DNA from: Pseudomonadota bacterium
GTDB lineage: Bacteria > Pseudomonadota > Alphaproteobacteria > Sphingomonadales > Sphingomonadaceae
Direction of reading: 5' to 3'
DNA length: 64,000 bases
Assembly (NCBI GenBank): GCA_021847605.1
Contig: JAJZQN010000005.1
Location: 1 to 64,000, forward strand
In this document: positions 52,045 through 60,710 of the stretch, piece after piece
Layout of the letters: the number at the start of each line of letters is the position of its first letter
Position numbering within the stretch: the stretch's first letter is position 1
Made by a program: the position numbers and the translations under genes
Notes under the pieces: model-generated
What the model saw: only the letters and a program-made list of their open reading frames with translations
The model's database searches: none
Told to the model about the DNA's origin: nothing

Positions 52045-54102
52045 TCAAGGCCCGCTATCTTCGCCCTGAGGCTGCGGTCCTTGTGGACCCTGCGGTTGTA
52101 CCGGCGGCGGTACGGTCACCGGCTGCTCGGCCACGGGCAGGCGTATCTGGTTGCCGCCGATATTCACGGTCATGCCGCCTTCGTCCACGCCTACCCCGAC
52201 ATTGCCCAGGCCGGTTTCCACTGCCACATTGGCAATGGCATTGACCAGATCGGGGTCTTGCGTTTCTTCGGGTGCATCCTCGACCGGTTCGTTGATCGCA
52301 CCAGCCATGAAATTGCGCCAAATACGTGCGGGCACGCCGCCGCCGGCCGCGCCGCCGGGCAGGGGGCTGTTATCGTCATTGCCGATCCATACTGCCGTCA
52401 CCAGTCCACCGGCATAGCCGACGAAGATCGCGTCGCGGCTATCCTGCGTCGTGCCAGTCTTGCCGAACGTGCTGGTGCGCAGCGCGGCTGCGCTGCCTGT
52501 GCCGCGATTGGCGGCGGACGACAGCAGGTCGCGGATCATCTCCAGTTGATCGTCGCTGAAATGGCGTTGCCGCTTCATCAGCTTTTCGAACCAGCCCTGT
52601 TCTTCTGGCGGCAGGCCATGGGCTGCCACAGGATAGGCGCCGGCCGCCACCGCCGCATAGGCTTCGGCCAGTTCGATCAACGGAATTTCCGAAGTGCCCA
52701 GCGCCAGGCTCAGATCCTCGGTCAGCGGCACCGTAATGCCCAGGTCACGGGCAGCCTTGATCACATTGTCGACGCCCACTTTCTGGGTCAGGCGGACGGC
52801 GGCCACATTGCTCGATGCGGCGAAGGCCTGACGCAGGGTGATGCGTCCGCGATATTTGCCGCTATGGTTCGCCGGGCGATAGGTGCCGGTCGTGATCGGT
52901 GTATCGTCGACCATATCGTCCGGGGTCATGCCGGCGCGGAATGCAGCCAGATAAACGAACAGCTTAAACGTTGACCCCGGCTGGCGTTTCGCCTGTACCC
53001 CGCGGTTGAACGCGCTTTTCCCATAATCCTTGCCACCGACCATGGCGACGACGCTGCCATCGGGTTTCATCGCTACCAGCGCGGCCTGCGCTCCGCCCAG
53101 CGGTGCGCGGCGGATCGCTGCTTCGGCTAGTCGCTGAATGCGCCAATCGAGCGTAGTCGCGACATCCTGCTCGCCATAGACAGCGCCGGCCCGGTCGCGG
53201 GCCTGCGGCAATATCCAGTCGGCGAAATAGGTGCCGGTGGTGGGGTCAGGGTCGTCATGCACGTTAAGTCGGGCCGGGGGCAGGGCGTTGCGCTGCGCCT
53301 GACTGATATAGCCCGCATCCACCATCGCCTGCGTCACCAGAGCGGCCCGCGCGCGGGCGCCTTTCAGGTTGGTGGTCGGGGCCAGCCGCGATGGTGCCTT
53401 CAGCAATCCGGCCAGCATGGCAGCCTGTGGAATGGTCAGGCTTTCGGGCGAACGGTTGAAATAATGGCGCGCGGCAGCGCGCAGGCCATAGACATTATCC
53501 CCGAAATAGACGTTGGAGAGGTATCTCTCCATGATCTGATCCTTGGTCAGCCATGCTTCCAGCCATAGCGCGATCAACGCCTCGCGCGCCTTGCGGCCAA
53601 AGGTCCGGTCGCTGGATAGAAATACGCCCTTGGCAAGCTGCTGGGTGATGGTGCTGCCACCCTGTGACGAACCGTCGGACCACAGATTGTGCCAGGCCGC
53701 GCGTGCAATGCCACGTGGGTCGACGCCCCAATGGCTGCGAAAACGCCGATCCTCGATCGCCATGAAGGCCTGCGGCACATGGGCAGGCAGTTTGGCGACC
53801 TCCACGGGTCGATCTATGACGGCGCCGCGCCGCGCGATCAGATGGCCGTCGGACGATTGCAGACTGATGCTGGGCGGAGCGATGGGCTTCAATGACCGCG
53901 ACAGCGGGGCCGTTACCGCCAGCCATGCAATCAGGATCATCAGGACAGCGAGCGCCGCCGCGACCACCCATCCTAAAATCTGGAACCTTCGTCGCCACGG
54001 CGTTGCCGGAGCAAAGGAACTGGGTGGTCCAGCGCCAAAAGCGCGCTGGGGCAGCGCGTCGGAATCGACTGATAAATCTGCGTCGGTCATCGGTTCGGTC
54101 AT
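52045..54102 (-). CDS. class A penicillin-binding protein (PBP1A-like)
   Basis: 685-aa murein synthase with one N-terminal membrane anchor (about 43-65). The GT51 transglycosylase domain has catalytic Glu117 in AIEDRRFRSHWGVDPRG and STITQQLAKG. The transpeptidase domain has Ser377 in GSTFKL (SxxK), SSN in AASSNVAAVRL and KTG in FGKTGTTQDSRDAIFVGY. The C-terminus is a Pro/Gln/Gly-rich tail. It is shorter than typical E. coli PBP1A and without a visible OB-like insert, closer to PbpC/PBP1A variants of alphaproteobacteria. Transcribed alone. Confidence 0.9.
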   Translation of the reverse strand: MTEPMTDADLSVDSDALPQRAFGAGPPSSFAPATPWRRRFQILGWVVAAALAVLMILIAWLAVTAPLSRSLKPIAPPSISLQSSDGHLIARRGAVIDRPVEVAKLPAHVPQAFMAIEDRRFRSHWGVDPRGIARAAWHNLWSDGSSQGGSTITQQLAKGVFLSSDRTFGRKAREALIALWLEAWLTKDQIMERYLSNVYFGDNVYGLRAAARHYFNRSPESLTIPQAAMLAGLLKAPSRLAPTTNLKGARARAALVTQAMVDAGYISQAQRNALPPARLNVHDDPDPTTGTYFADWILPQARDRAGAVYGEQDVATTLDWRIQRLAEAAIRRAPLGGAQAALVAMKPDGSVVAMVGGKDYGKSAFNRGVQAKRQPGSTFKLFVYLAAFRAGMTPDDMVDDTPITTGTYRPANHSGKYRGRITLRQAFAASSNVAAVRLTQKVGVDNVIKAARDLGITVPLTEDLSLALGTSEIPLIELAEAYAAVAAGAYPVAAHGLPPEEQGWFEKLMKRQRHFSDDQLEMIRDLLSSAANRGTGSAAALRTSTFGKTGTTQDSRDAIFVGYAGGLVTAVWIGNDDNSPLPGGAAGGGVPARIWRNFMAGAINEPVEDAPEETQDPDLVNAIANVAVETGLGNVGVGVDEGGMTVNIGGNQIRLPVAEQPVTVPPPVQPQGPQGPQPQGEDSGP

Positions 54103-54276
54103 GCTGTATTATTTACATGATACAGTCAAGCATGTCCCGTGTCGGGACAGGTCGAAATTAACCATGTTTTCCGTTGGTCCAAATGGTAAATTTTGCGTTA
54201 ACACCTTGCTATGCGAACCAGACCCCTCGTCCTCACCACTGAGTCCGCCCGTCATCCATTCCGCCAGCGTTTGCCT

Positions 54277-54411
54277 ATGCATGTCCTGCGCGTGATCGAA
54301 GATGGCCCGGCAGGCAAGAAGAAAAAAAGCTATGACGATGACAGCGACTGGAAGCTGTTCGCGCTTAGCTTTGCCGCCTTCTTCACGGCTTTCTACAGTT
54401 TCATCTTTTGA
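54277..54411 (+). CDS. small conserved-looking single-span membrane protein
   Basis: 44-aa frame with a charged N-half (DGPAGKKKKSYDDDSDW) and one C-terminal hydrophobic helix (LFALSFAAFFTAFYSFIF), ending on the helix. The shape is that of a small inner-membrane protein seen upstream of envelope genes in sphingomonads. I do not know its function. A longer start at 54211 is possible, but the added residues look non-coding. No clear ribosome-binding site is seen. It is divergent from the PBP gene. Confidence 0.5.
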   Translation: MHVLRVIEDGPAGKKKKSYDDDSDWKLFALSFAAFFTAFYSFIF

Positions 54412-54883
54412 ATGGCTTGTCCGGCGTCCTTGAGGATGCTTCTTCATTGGAAGCAGCGTCTCTGACGCCCCCGTAATATCAGCCTTCGTCCCGACCAGTG
54501 CCTTCCCACCCGGTTCTGCGGCGAAGAAATATGGACTGTGCGACTGCATCGCTGCCTTTTGACTAGCGATGCTTGCAATTTGTATCGGAGGACAAAATCC
54601 TCATAAAATCCTGTTAAGGTAGGATTTTATCTGCTCCATCCTGAGCGATGCATAGTGCGCCCCCAATTTTCCATATGGATCCGAAACATCGGTTGCCTCG
54701 CTGTCGCGTTGCTGGTGCTTCCATGACACACATATGGAGCGCCGTTGGCGCAATTGTGGCTTTGCAAGGCGCATTACTGGCCTGTCGGCGCCGCTTTACA
54801 GGCGCATCGCCGCCAATGAACGGTGATAAACGGGGAGCAGCGACCTTATGAACTTCGTGTGTCGCGTTGGTACGGCATCTGCG
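54412..54883. other. 472-nt gap with two inverted repeats
   Basis: No convincing gene is visible. GCATCGCT (54546-54553) pairs with AGCGATGC (54565-54572). ATAAAATCCT (54603-54612) pairs perfectly with AGGATTTTAT (54621-54630). An ORF at 54648-54851 has poor composition and no family features. The gap lies between the small membrane-protein gene and the 3' end of the LplT-like transporter. Confidence 0.55.
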
Positions 54884-56194
54884 TCAGTGACAGAGGGGGC
54901 CGTCGCATGCCTTGTGCAGTTTCCAGGCCATGCCGGCGCAGGGCAGAGAAAGGATCGCCACCAGCAGCAATTGCATGACCACCGACATGCCGGCCGCGCT
55001 CAGGCCGATGGTAAAAACAGCTCCGACCACCATCGCGCCCGAATTGACGATATTATTCGCCGCGACTGTTCGGGCTGCTTCGCATTTTTCGACCGTGGTC
55101 GTCAGGAATGCATAGAGCGGCACGACGAACATTCCGCCAAATGTCGCCGTTCCCAACAGGCATAGCGATAGCGGAATGGCCAGTGGATGGGCCAGAAACT
55201 GGCTGAGCGAGAGCATCTCGCCATTGGGTGCAGGCGTCCACAGATCGCAAACGATATGGAATGCCACAATGCACAGGCCCATGCCGATGACGGAGGCGGG
55301 CGCATATTTGGCCGAAACCTGTCCGTTGAGCAGGCGGTTGATAGCGACAGAGCCGATCGCGATGCCGATGGAGAAAATGGCAAGGAACAGGCTGACGACT
55401 GGCTTGTCGGCGGTCAGCACGTTTTTGACGAGTGGCGTAAACTGAATGAACAGGATCGATCCCACGGCCCAGAACAGGCTGATCGACATGATGGCCAGGA
55501 ACAGCCGGCGAATATGCATGGTCCCCTTCACCAACGCGACGGAGGAGCGAATAATATGAAAATCGATCGGCTGCTTTTCTAGAAGCGAGGGTGCGGTAGG
55601 GACTTCGCGCCCGGCAATATAGCCGACGATCGCGGTCACGACGATGCCAATGGCCGCGATTTCTACCGGAACTATGCCCGCCAATATGGTGCCGGCCAAT
55701 ATGGCGATGTACGTGCCAGCTTCGACCAGTCCGGTTCCACCCAGCACTTCCTCATCATTCAGATGCTGGGGCAGGATCGCATATTTGATCGGGCCAAAAA
55801 AAGTCGAATGGATGCCCATTGCGAACAGCGCGGCCAGAAGCAGGGGAATGGCGAGGAGATGGACGGCAATGCCGCTCCATATCAGCGCAAGGCCTACTGC
55901 CCCCACGGCCATGATGAAGATTTCTGCGGCCTTGACCCATCGGATGATCATGGCCTTGTCCCGCTGGTCGGCCAGTTGGCCCGACAGGGCGGAAAGCAGG
56001 AAAAAAGGCAATATGAACAGGCCTGTCGCCAGCGCGCTGAACCATGTTTCCGATTTTTCGTCGTTATACACCTGATACACGACGAACAGGACCATGGCGT
56101 TCTTAAACAGGTTATCGTTAAACGCGCCCAGCAACTGGGTGACAAAAAGCGGCAGAAAACGGCGCTTACTAAGGAGCCTGAGGGAGGCTTGCAT
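54884..56194 (-). CDS. MFS transporter, lysophospholipid transporter-like (LplT)
   Basis: 436-aa twelve-helix transporter. The N-terminal RRFLPLFVTQLLGAFNDNLFKNAM, with FFGPIKYAILPQHL and GGTGLVEAGTYIAILAGTILAG, is characteristic of LplT, which flips lysophospholipids inward for reacylation. In many proteobacteria this transporter is fused to a PlsC acyltransferase and an acyl-ACP synthetase; here only the transporter part is present and it ends soon after helix 12. It is divergent from pgsA, so a phospholipid link is plausible. Confidence 0.83.
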   Translation of the reverse strand: MQASLRLLSKRRFLPLFVTQLLGAFNDNLFKNAMVLFVVYQVYNDEKSETWFSALATGLFILPFFLLSALSGQLADQRDKAMIIRWVKAAEIFIMAVGAVGLALIWSGIAVHLLAIPLLLAALFAMGIHSTFFGPIKYAILPQHLNDEEVLGGTGLVEAGTYIAILAGTILAGIVPVEIAAIGIVVTAIVGYIAGREVPTAPSLLEKQPIDFHIIRSSVALVKGTMHIRRLFLAIMSISLFWAVGSILFIQFTPLVKNVLTADKPVVSLFLAIFSIGIAIGSVAINRLLNGQVSAKYAPASVIGMGLCIVAFHIVCDLWTPAPNGEMLSLSQFLAHPLAIPLSLCLLGTATFGGMFVVPLYAFLTTTVEKCEAARTVAANNIVNSGAMVVGAVFTIGLSAAGMSVVMQLLLVAILSLPCAGMAWKLHKACDGPLCH

Positions 56195-56327
56195 GAAAAT
56201 CAGGGTCTTCTTTCCCGTTGGCGACCGGAGCGGGGTCTAGCCGCTGGCGGCGTCCATGTCCAATGGGTAAGACACCAGCTGCGCGGCCATGCTTGTATGC
56301 GGAGCCTGACTGTGGCAGTCCGCGCCC

Positions 56328-56891
56328 ATGCTGACGCTCCCCAACCTGCTGACGCTTTCGCGCATTTTGACGGTGCCCCTGCTTGTCGCCCTTTTATGGC
56401 CGGCGGAAATGGGCGCACGCTGGACCACCGGCTATTGGCTGGCCTTTGGTCTTTACTGCCTTATGGGCATCACGGATTATTTCGACGGCTATCTGGCTCG
56501 TGCGCAGGGCGCGGTGTCGAAACTTGGCATCTTCCTCGACCCCATCGCCGACAAGATCATGGTCGGTGCGGTTATCCTGATGCTGGCGGCGACACGCGAC
56601 ATTGCTGGCATCCATATCGTCGCGGCAATGATCATATTGTTGCGCGAAATTGCGGTGTCGGGCTTGCGCGAATTTCTGGCCGGGCTTCAGGTGTCGGTGC
56701 CAGTATCTCGTCTCGCCAAGTGGAAGACGACGTTTCAGATCATTGCGCTCGGCGCCTTGATTTTGGCGGGAGCTGTGACGCAGTTTCCCTTTGTCCAGAT
56801 GGTGGGTATCGTTACTCTTTGGGCTGCGGCTCTGCTGACGCTGATAACCGGTTGGGATTATCTGCGCGTCGGCCTCAAGCATATGGACTGA
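56328..56891 (+). CDS. pgsA: CDP-diacylglycerol-glycerol-3-phosphate 3-phosphatidyltransferase
   Basis: 187-aa membrane enzyme making phosphatidylglycerol phosphate. The CDP-alcohol phosphatidyltransferase motif DYFDGYLAR, then GIFLDPIADK, keeps all expected Asp, Gly and Arg residues. It starts MLTLPNLLTLSRI, as PgsA usually does. It is followed after 4 nt by moaD, forming a pgsA-moaD-moaE operon that is recurrent in alphaproteobacteria. Confidence 0.94.
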   Translation: MLTLPNLLTLSRILTVPLLVALLWPAEMGARWTTGYWLAFGLYCLMGITDYFDGYLARAQGAVSKLGIFLDPIADKIMVGAVILMLAATRDIAGIHIVAAMIILLREIAVSGLREFLAGLQVSVPVSRLAKWKTTFQIIALGALILAGAVTQFPFVQMVGIVTLWAAALLTLITGWDYLRVGLKHMD

Positions 56892-56895
56892 ATAT

Positions 56896-57156
56896 TTGGC
56901 TCAGCTTTCCATCGTCTATTTCGCATGGGTCCGTGAAATGATCGGGCGGGACGAGGAACATATCGATCGACCTGCATCCGGTACGACGCTGGCCGAACTC
57001 ATTGCATCGCTGGGCGCCCGTGGCGGCGGCTATGCACAGGCATTCGCTGACCCGTCCCGGTTGCGTGCCGCCGTGGATCAGCATTTCGTTTCCCTCGACA
57101 CGCCGATTGGTGAAGCGAGAGAATTGGCAATCTTTCCTCCGGTGACGGGCGGATGA
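56896..57156 (+). CDS. moaD: molybdopterin synthase sulfur carrier subunit
   Basis: 86-aa ubiquitin-like MoaD ending in the essential Gly-Gly (PPVTGG), which is thiocarboxylated to donate sulfur in molybdopterin synthesis. IVYFAWVREMIGRDEE is the family N-terminus. The start must be TTG 56896, since no ATG is available. The stop overlaps moaE (ATGA), coupling the two subunits. Confidence 0.93.
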   Translation: MAQLSIVYFAWVREMIGRDEEHIDRPASGTTLAELIASLGARGGGYAQAFADPSRLRAAVDQHFVSLDTPIGEARELAIFPPVTGG

Positions 57157-57593
57157 AACGGGTCAACGTTCAGTCCGAGGATTTCAACGTGGCAACCGAG
57201 CTTGCCGCGCTGGAGGCACTGGGCGGCGGCGGCATTGCCAGCTTTACGGGCGTGGTGCGCGGTGGAGAAGGGTTGATCGCCCTAGAACTCGAACATTATC
57301 CGGCGATGACGGCGAAGCAGATGGAGCGCATCGTCGATGATGCCATGTCTCGCTGGCCGCTGCTGGGCGTGACCGTCATCCATCGCTTCGGTCGATTGGA
57401 CCCGGGCGCCCGGATCGTGATGGTCGGCACAGCGTCCCGTCACCGCGGCGCAGCATTGGAAAGTTGCGCTTTCCTGATCGACTGGCTGAAGTCCGATGCT
57501 CCTTTCTGGAAGAAGGAGCATTTCGCTGACGGTGCCACCACATGGGTCGCCGCACGCGAGGAAGATGCAGCCAAGGCAAAAGGCTGGAGCTAG
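57153..57593 (+). CDS. moaE: molybdopterin synthase catalytic subunit
   Basis: 146-aa MoaE, the partner of MoaD in converting precursor Z to molybdopterin. FTGVVRGGEGLIALELEHY, HRFGRLDPGARIVMVGTAS and KSDAPFWKKEHFADGATTWV contain the active-site Lys and Arg residues. ATG 57153 overlaps moaD. It is convergent with oxyR, with an 85-nt gap that shows no strong hairpin. Confidence 0.94.
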   Translation: MKRVNVQSEDFNVATELAALEALGGGGIASFTGVVRGGEGLIALELEHYPAMTAKQMERIVDDAMSRWPLLGVTVIHRFGRLDPGARIVMVGTASRHRGAALESCAFLIDWLKSDAPFWKKEHFADGATTWVAAREEDAAKAKGWS

Positions 57594-57678
57594 AAAGTTG
57601 CTTGCGACATTTTGCTGTCCTACCCGATAGCAGGTGTGAAACATCGCCGGGGCCGACTGTTTCCCATCTGCGATGGCG

Positions 57679-58608
57679 TCATGCTGCTTCGGGTAAGCTG
57701 CATCCCTGTCTTGCCGCGTCACGCAATATGTCGGCGAGGAGATGAAATTCCTTTTCCCGCGGGCTGTTGCGTCGCCACACCAGCGCAATATCCCGCCACG
57801 ATCGTTCGGACTGCAACGGCCGCGCGGTAATCTGCGTATGGTTCAATATGCCGCCGGCAATGGCCATTTCCGGGATCATCGTGACGCCCAGCCCGTTATC
57901 CACCATCTGGATCAGCGTATGAAGCGACGTTCCCATCATCGTGGCGCTGGCGCGCAGGTCCGGCCGGTTACAGGCCGCCAGCGCGTGATCTTTCAGGCAA
58001 TGACCGTCTTCCAACAGCAGCAGCTTGCTCTCATCGATCATGTCTGGTCCGATCCATTCGGGGGGATCAATCGGTTCGTCACGAGGGAAAGCGACATAGA
58101 GGCGGTCCTGAAAGAGAATTTCGCTATCCAGTTCACCCAGTGCAAAAGGCAGCGCCATCAGCACGCAGTCGACATTGCCATGGCGTAGCGATTCGATTGC
58201 AGCCTGCGTCGTTTCTTCACGAAGATAGAGTTTGAGTTCAGGTCGCTCGGTGCGGAGGCGCGGCAACAGGCGCGGCAACAGGAAAGGGGCGATGGTCGGG
58301 ATCACGCTCATCCGCAATTCGCCGGTCAGCGGCTTGCCCGAAGCCTCCGCGATGGCAGCCAGTTCCTCCGCCTCGCGCAGCACTCGATGGGCTTTTTCCA
58401 CGATCCGGTCGCCTAGCGCCGTGAAGCGTACAACCCGACGAGTCCGTTCGACCAGTGTTATGCCGATAAGCGATTCCAGTTCCCTTATTCCGGCGGACAG
58501 GGTCGATTGCGTTACGAAGCAAGCGTCGGCTGCCTTGCCGAAATGCCCCTGTTCCTTCAGCGCAACCAGATATTGCAACTGTTTCAGCGTGGGCAGGTAG
58601 CTGGACAT
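57679..58608 (-). CDS. oxyR: OxyR hydrogen-peroxide sensor (LysR family)
   Basis: 309-aa LysR-type activator. The N-terminal HTH is in LKEQGHFGKAADACFVTQSTLSAGI. The redox pair Cys204 and Cys213 lies in DGHCLKDHALAAC, with the same 9-residue spacing as E. coli C199/C208, which makes this an OxyR and not a generic LysR. It is likely to control catalase and peroxidase genes elsewhere. It starts 39 nt after the TauE/SafE gene on the same strand, so it may share that transcript. Confidence 0.93.
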   Translation of the reverse strand: MSSYLPTLKQLQYLVALKEQGHFGKAADACFVTQSTLSAGIRELESLIGITLVERTRRVVRFTALGDRIVEKAHRVLREAEELAAIAEASGKPLTGELRMSVIPTIAPFLLPRLLPRLRTERPELKLYLREETTQAAIESLRHGNVDCVLMALPFALGELDSEILFQDRLYVAFPRDEPIDPPEWIGPDMIDESKLLLLEDGHCLKDHALAACNRPDLRASATMMGTSLHTLIQMVDNGLGVTMIPEMAIAGGILNHTQITARPLQSERSWRDIALVWRRNSPREKEFHLLADILRDAARQGCSLPEAA

Positions 58609-58647
58609 TTATCGCTTTCTTCGATTGGAAAGCGGAATGTAAGCGCT

Positions 58648-59421
58648 TTATCCGATAAATCCAAGCCATTTGCTGACACCGAACAAAGACGTGATGGTAA
58701 GGATGATGCCAACCGCCGTGAACAGGGTGCGTGGGGCGACGCGGCGGGCCAGCATGGCGCCAAAGGGGGCGGCCACGACCCCGCCGATCAGCAGGCCGAT
58801 CGTGTAAGTGGTGAAGGTTTCCCAGCCGAGATGGAACAGGAAAGTCAGGCTGATCGCGGTCGTCAGGATGAACTCTACCGTATTGACCGTGCCGATTGTG
58901 TGGCGCGGGCTGGACCCCTGGATCAACAGGTTCGACGTGACCACCGGTCCCCATCCGCCACCGCCACTGGCATCCATAAAGCCGCCTACGATCCCCAGCG
59001 GCGCTACCCATTTTGGGTCGCGCTTCTGCGGGGGGAAATGGAAACCGCGCCAGATAAGATAGAGGCCGATCGCCGCCAGATAGATTTGCACGAACGGCTT
59101 TATGATATTGCCGTTGATGTTCGACAGGAGGTAGGCGCCTGTCACCCCGCCGATCACGCCGGGGACCACCAGCTTGGCGAACAACTTCCAGTCGACATTG
59201 CCATGCAGGATATGGCTGATCGCCGACACGCCGGTCGTAAAGGTTTCGGCGGCATGGACGCTGGCCGAGGCTCTGCTGGGCGGGACACCCATGGTCAACA
59301 GCAGCGTGCTGGAAATGACGCCATAGGCCATACCCAGTGCGCCATCGATCATTTGTGCGCCAAAACCGATCAGGATGAACGGCATAATTTCGCCGAAATG
59401 GGCGATGAAAGTGTCGAGCAT
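58648..59421 (-). CDS. TauE/SafE-family membrane permease
   Basis: 257-aa eight-helix protein of the sulfite exporter TauE/SafE family (DUF81). Repeated motifs [16 protein letters not shown] and [14 protein letters not shown] mark the two internal halves. Substrates in this family include sulfite, sulfoacetate and other anions; no specificity can be read here. It is co-oriented with oxyR, and cysE lies on the opposite side, which hints at sulfur metabolism only weakly. Confidence 0.87.
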   Translation of the reverse strand: MLDTFIAHFGEIMPFILIGFGAQMIDGALGMAYGVISSTLLLTMGVPPSRASASVHAAETFTTGVSAISHILHGNVDWKLFAKLVVPGVIGGVTGAYLLSNINGNIIKPFVQIYLAAIGLYLIWRGFHFPPQKRDPKWVAPLGIVGGFMDASGGGGWGPVVTSNLLIQGSSPRHTIGTVNTVEFILTTAISLTFLFHLGWETFTTYTIGLLIGGVVAAPFGAMLARRVAPRTLFTAVGIILTITSLFGVSKWLGFIG

Positions 59422-59606
59422 CCGTAATCCCTGCCTTTATTGTCTACTGCATTGATTGGTTTATCTGGCGCCGCCAAGCAAGTTTCTGTTTCGTGCCGGG
59501 AAGCGCAATTAGGGCTGCATCTGGAAAAAACGGGGCAGCTACGCTATGTTACCCTTCAAATACGACCATGGCGCGCGGCACAGCGGGCCGGTTCAGGGAC
59601 ATATTC

Positions 59607-60326
59607 ATGTTGCACAGCCTCTTCGCCTATCTCGATTCGGTCAAGGCGCGCGATCCCGCTCCGCGTTCACGGGCCGAAATCCTGCTTTATCCGGGGGTAT
59701 GGTCGCTGGCCTTTCATCGGGTCGCCCATCGCCTCTATCGGGCCCGGCTGTATTTCCTGGCCCGTGCGGTCAATCATTTCTCTCGCTTCATGACCGGTAA
59801 CGACATTCATCCCGGGGCGACTATCGGCCGTCGCTTCTTCATCGATCATGGCTTCACGGTGATCGGCGAGACGGCGGAAATTGGCGACGATGTCACCCTG
59901 TATCAGAATGTTACTTTGGGGGGGACGGACCCAGCCAATGGGATCGCAGGTAAGCGGCATCCTACCCTGTGCGATGGAGTAATCGTGGGATCAGGCGCGC
60001 AGGTGCTTGGCCCCGTGATCGTTGGCGCGCGCGCGCGGGTCGGTGCCAATGCGGTCGTAACAAAGGATGTGGCGGAAGGGGCGACCATGGTCGGCATTCC
60101 TGCCCGGCCGATGCTGGTGGACGTTACCGCTTATCAACGCGACTTCATGCCCTATGGCACGCCTTGCACTGACTGTTTCGACCCGGAAAAGCAGAAACTG
60201 GAACTGCTTCAGTGCGAAGTCGAGCAATTGCAGAAGCGTTTGGCCGAACTGATGGCGGAACGGCAAAAGCCCGACTTGCGCGATGATAACGACCATTCCC
60301 TGTTTCAGGAGCGCGGCCGGGCCTGA
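59607..60326 (+). CDS. cysE: serine O-acetyltransferase (EpsC/CysE type)
   Basis: 239-aa left-handed beta-helix acetyltransferase making O-acetylserine for cysteine synthesis. [20 protein letters not shown] holds the active-site His region. [31 protein letters not shown] and [18 protein letters not shown] are hexapeptide repeats. The N-terminus is short, as in EpsC. A C-terminal coiled-coil-like segment ([19 protein letters not shown]) is present. ATG 59607 with AGGGA upstream is preferred over the long open frame from 59493. The stop overlaps the DUF2794 start (TGATG). Confidence 0.93.
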   Translation: MLHSLFAYLDSVKARDPAPRSRAEILLYPGVWSLAFHRVAHRLYRARLYFLARAVNHFSRFMTGNDIHPGATIGRRFFIDHGFTVIGETAEIGDDVTLYQNVTLGGTDPANGIAGKRHPTLCDGVIVGSGAQVLGPVIVGARARVGANAVVTKDVAEGATMVGIPARPMLVDVTAYQRDFMPYGTPCTDCFDPEKQKLELLQCEVEQLQKRLAELMAERQKPDLRDDNDHSLFQERGRA

Positions 60327-60670
60327 TGTCCAATATCACCGCTTTTCCATCGTCAGGCGGGGGGAATGGTCAGGTCGGTTTCGATCGGCTGGAGTTGCAG
60401 CGGATCATGGACCTGTATGGCCGGATGGTGTCGGCCGGCTATTGGCGCGATTATGCCATGGACATGGGCCGCGAAGCCGCGATCTTCAGTGCCTTTCGGC
60501 GTTCGGCTGAACGGCCGGAATATCGCATCGAAAAACGCCCGGCGTTGCGCCACCGGCAGGGAATGTGGGCGCTGGTTGGCGAAGCGGGGCAGATATTGAA
60601 ACGCGGTCAGGAATTGCAGGGCGTATTGGCTCCGGTAGAGCGCAAATTATTACGTATCGTCGAAGATTGA
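60326..60670 (+). CDS. DUF2794-family protein
   Basis: 114-aa soluble protein of the alphaproteobacterial DUF2794 family. The core FDRLELQRIMDLYGRMVSAG, then WRDYAMDMGREAAIFSAFRR and RRPALRHRQG-like basic stretch are diagnostic. Function unknown. It overlaps cysE by one base and is therefore coupled to it. Confidence 0.85.
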   Translation: MSNITAFPSSGGGNGQVGFDRLELQRIMDLYGRMVSAGYWRDYAMDMGREAAIFSAFRRSAERPEYRIEKRPALRHRQGMWALVGEAGQILKRGQELQGVLAPVERKLLRIVED

Positions 60671-60680
60671 ACAGGAGTGT

Positions 60681-60706
60681 TCCGGGCGGTCGTGCCGCCC
60701 GGATTT
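60681..60706. terminator. bidirectional terminator between DUF2794 and sppA
   Basis: TCCGGGCGG (60681-60689) pairs perfectly with CCGCCCGGA (60695-60703), a 5-nt loop, followed by TTT on the plus strand. It lies between two convergent stops. Confidence 0.8.
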
Positions 60707-60710
60707 AAAC

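Noticed and set aside
54109..54549. 146-aa minus-strand ORF opposite the small membrane protein
   Set aside because: It begins inside a gap without a start signal. Its hydrophobic stretch is not followed by a plausible topology, and the plus-strand frame is more protein-like.
54648..54851. 67-aa ORF in the gap before the LplT-like gene
   Set aside because: Scattered hydrophobic residues and no ribosome-binding site or family likeness; left as intergenic.
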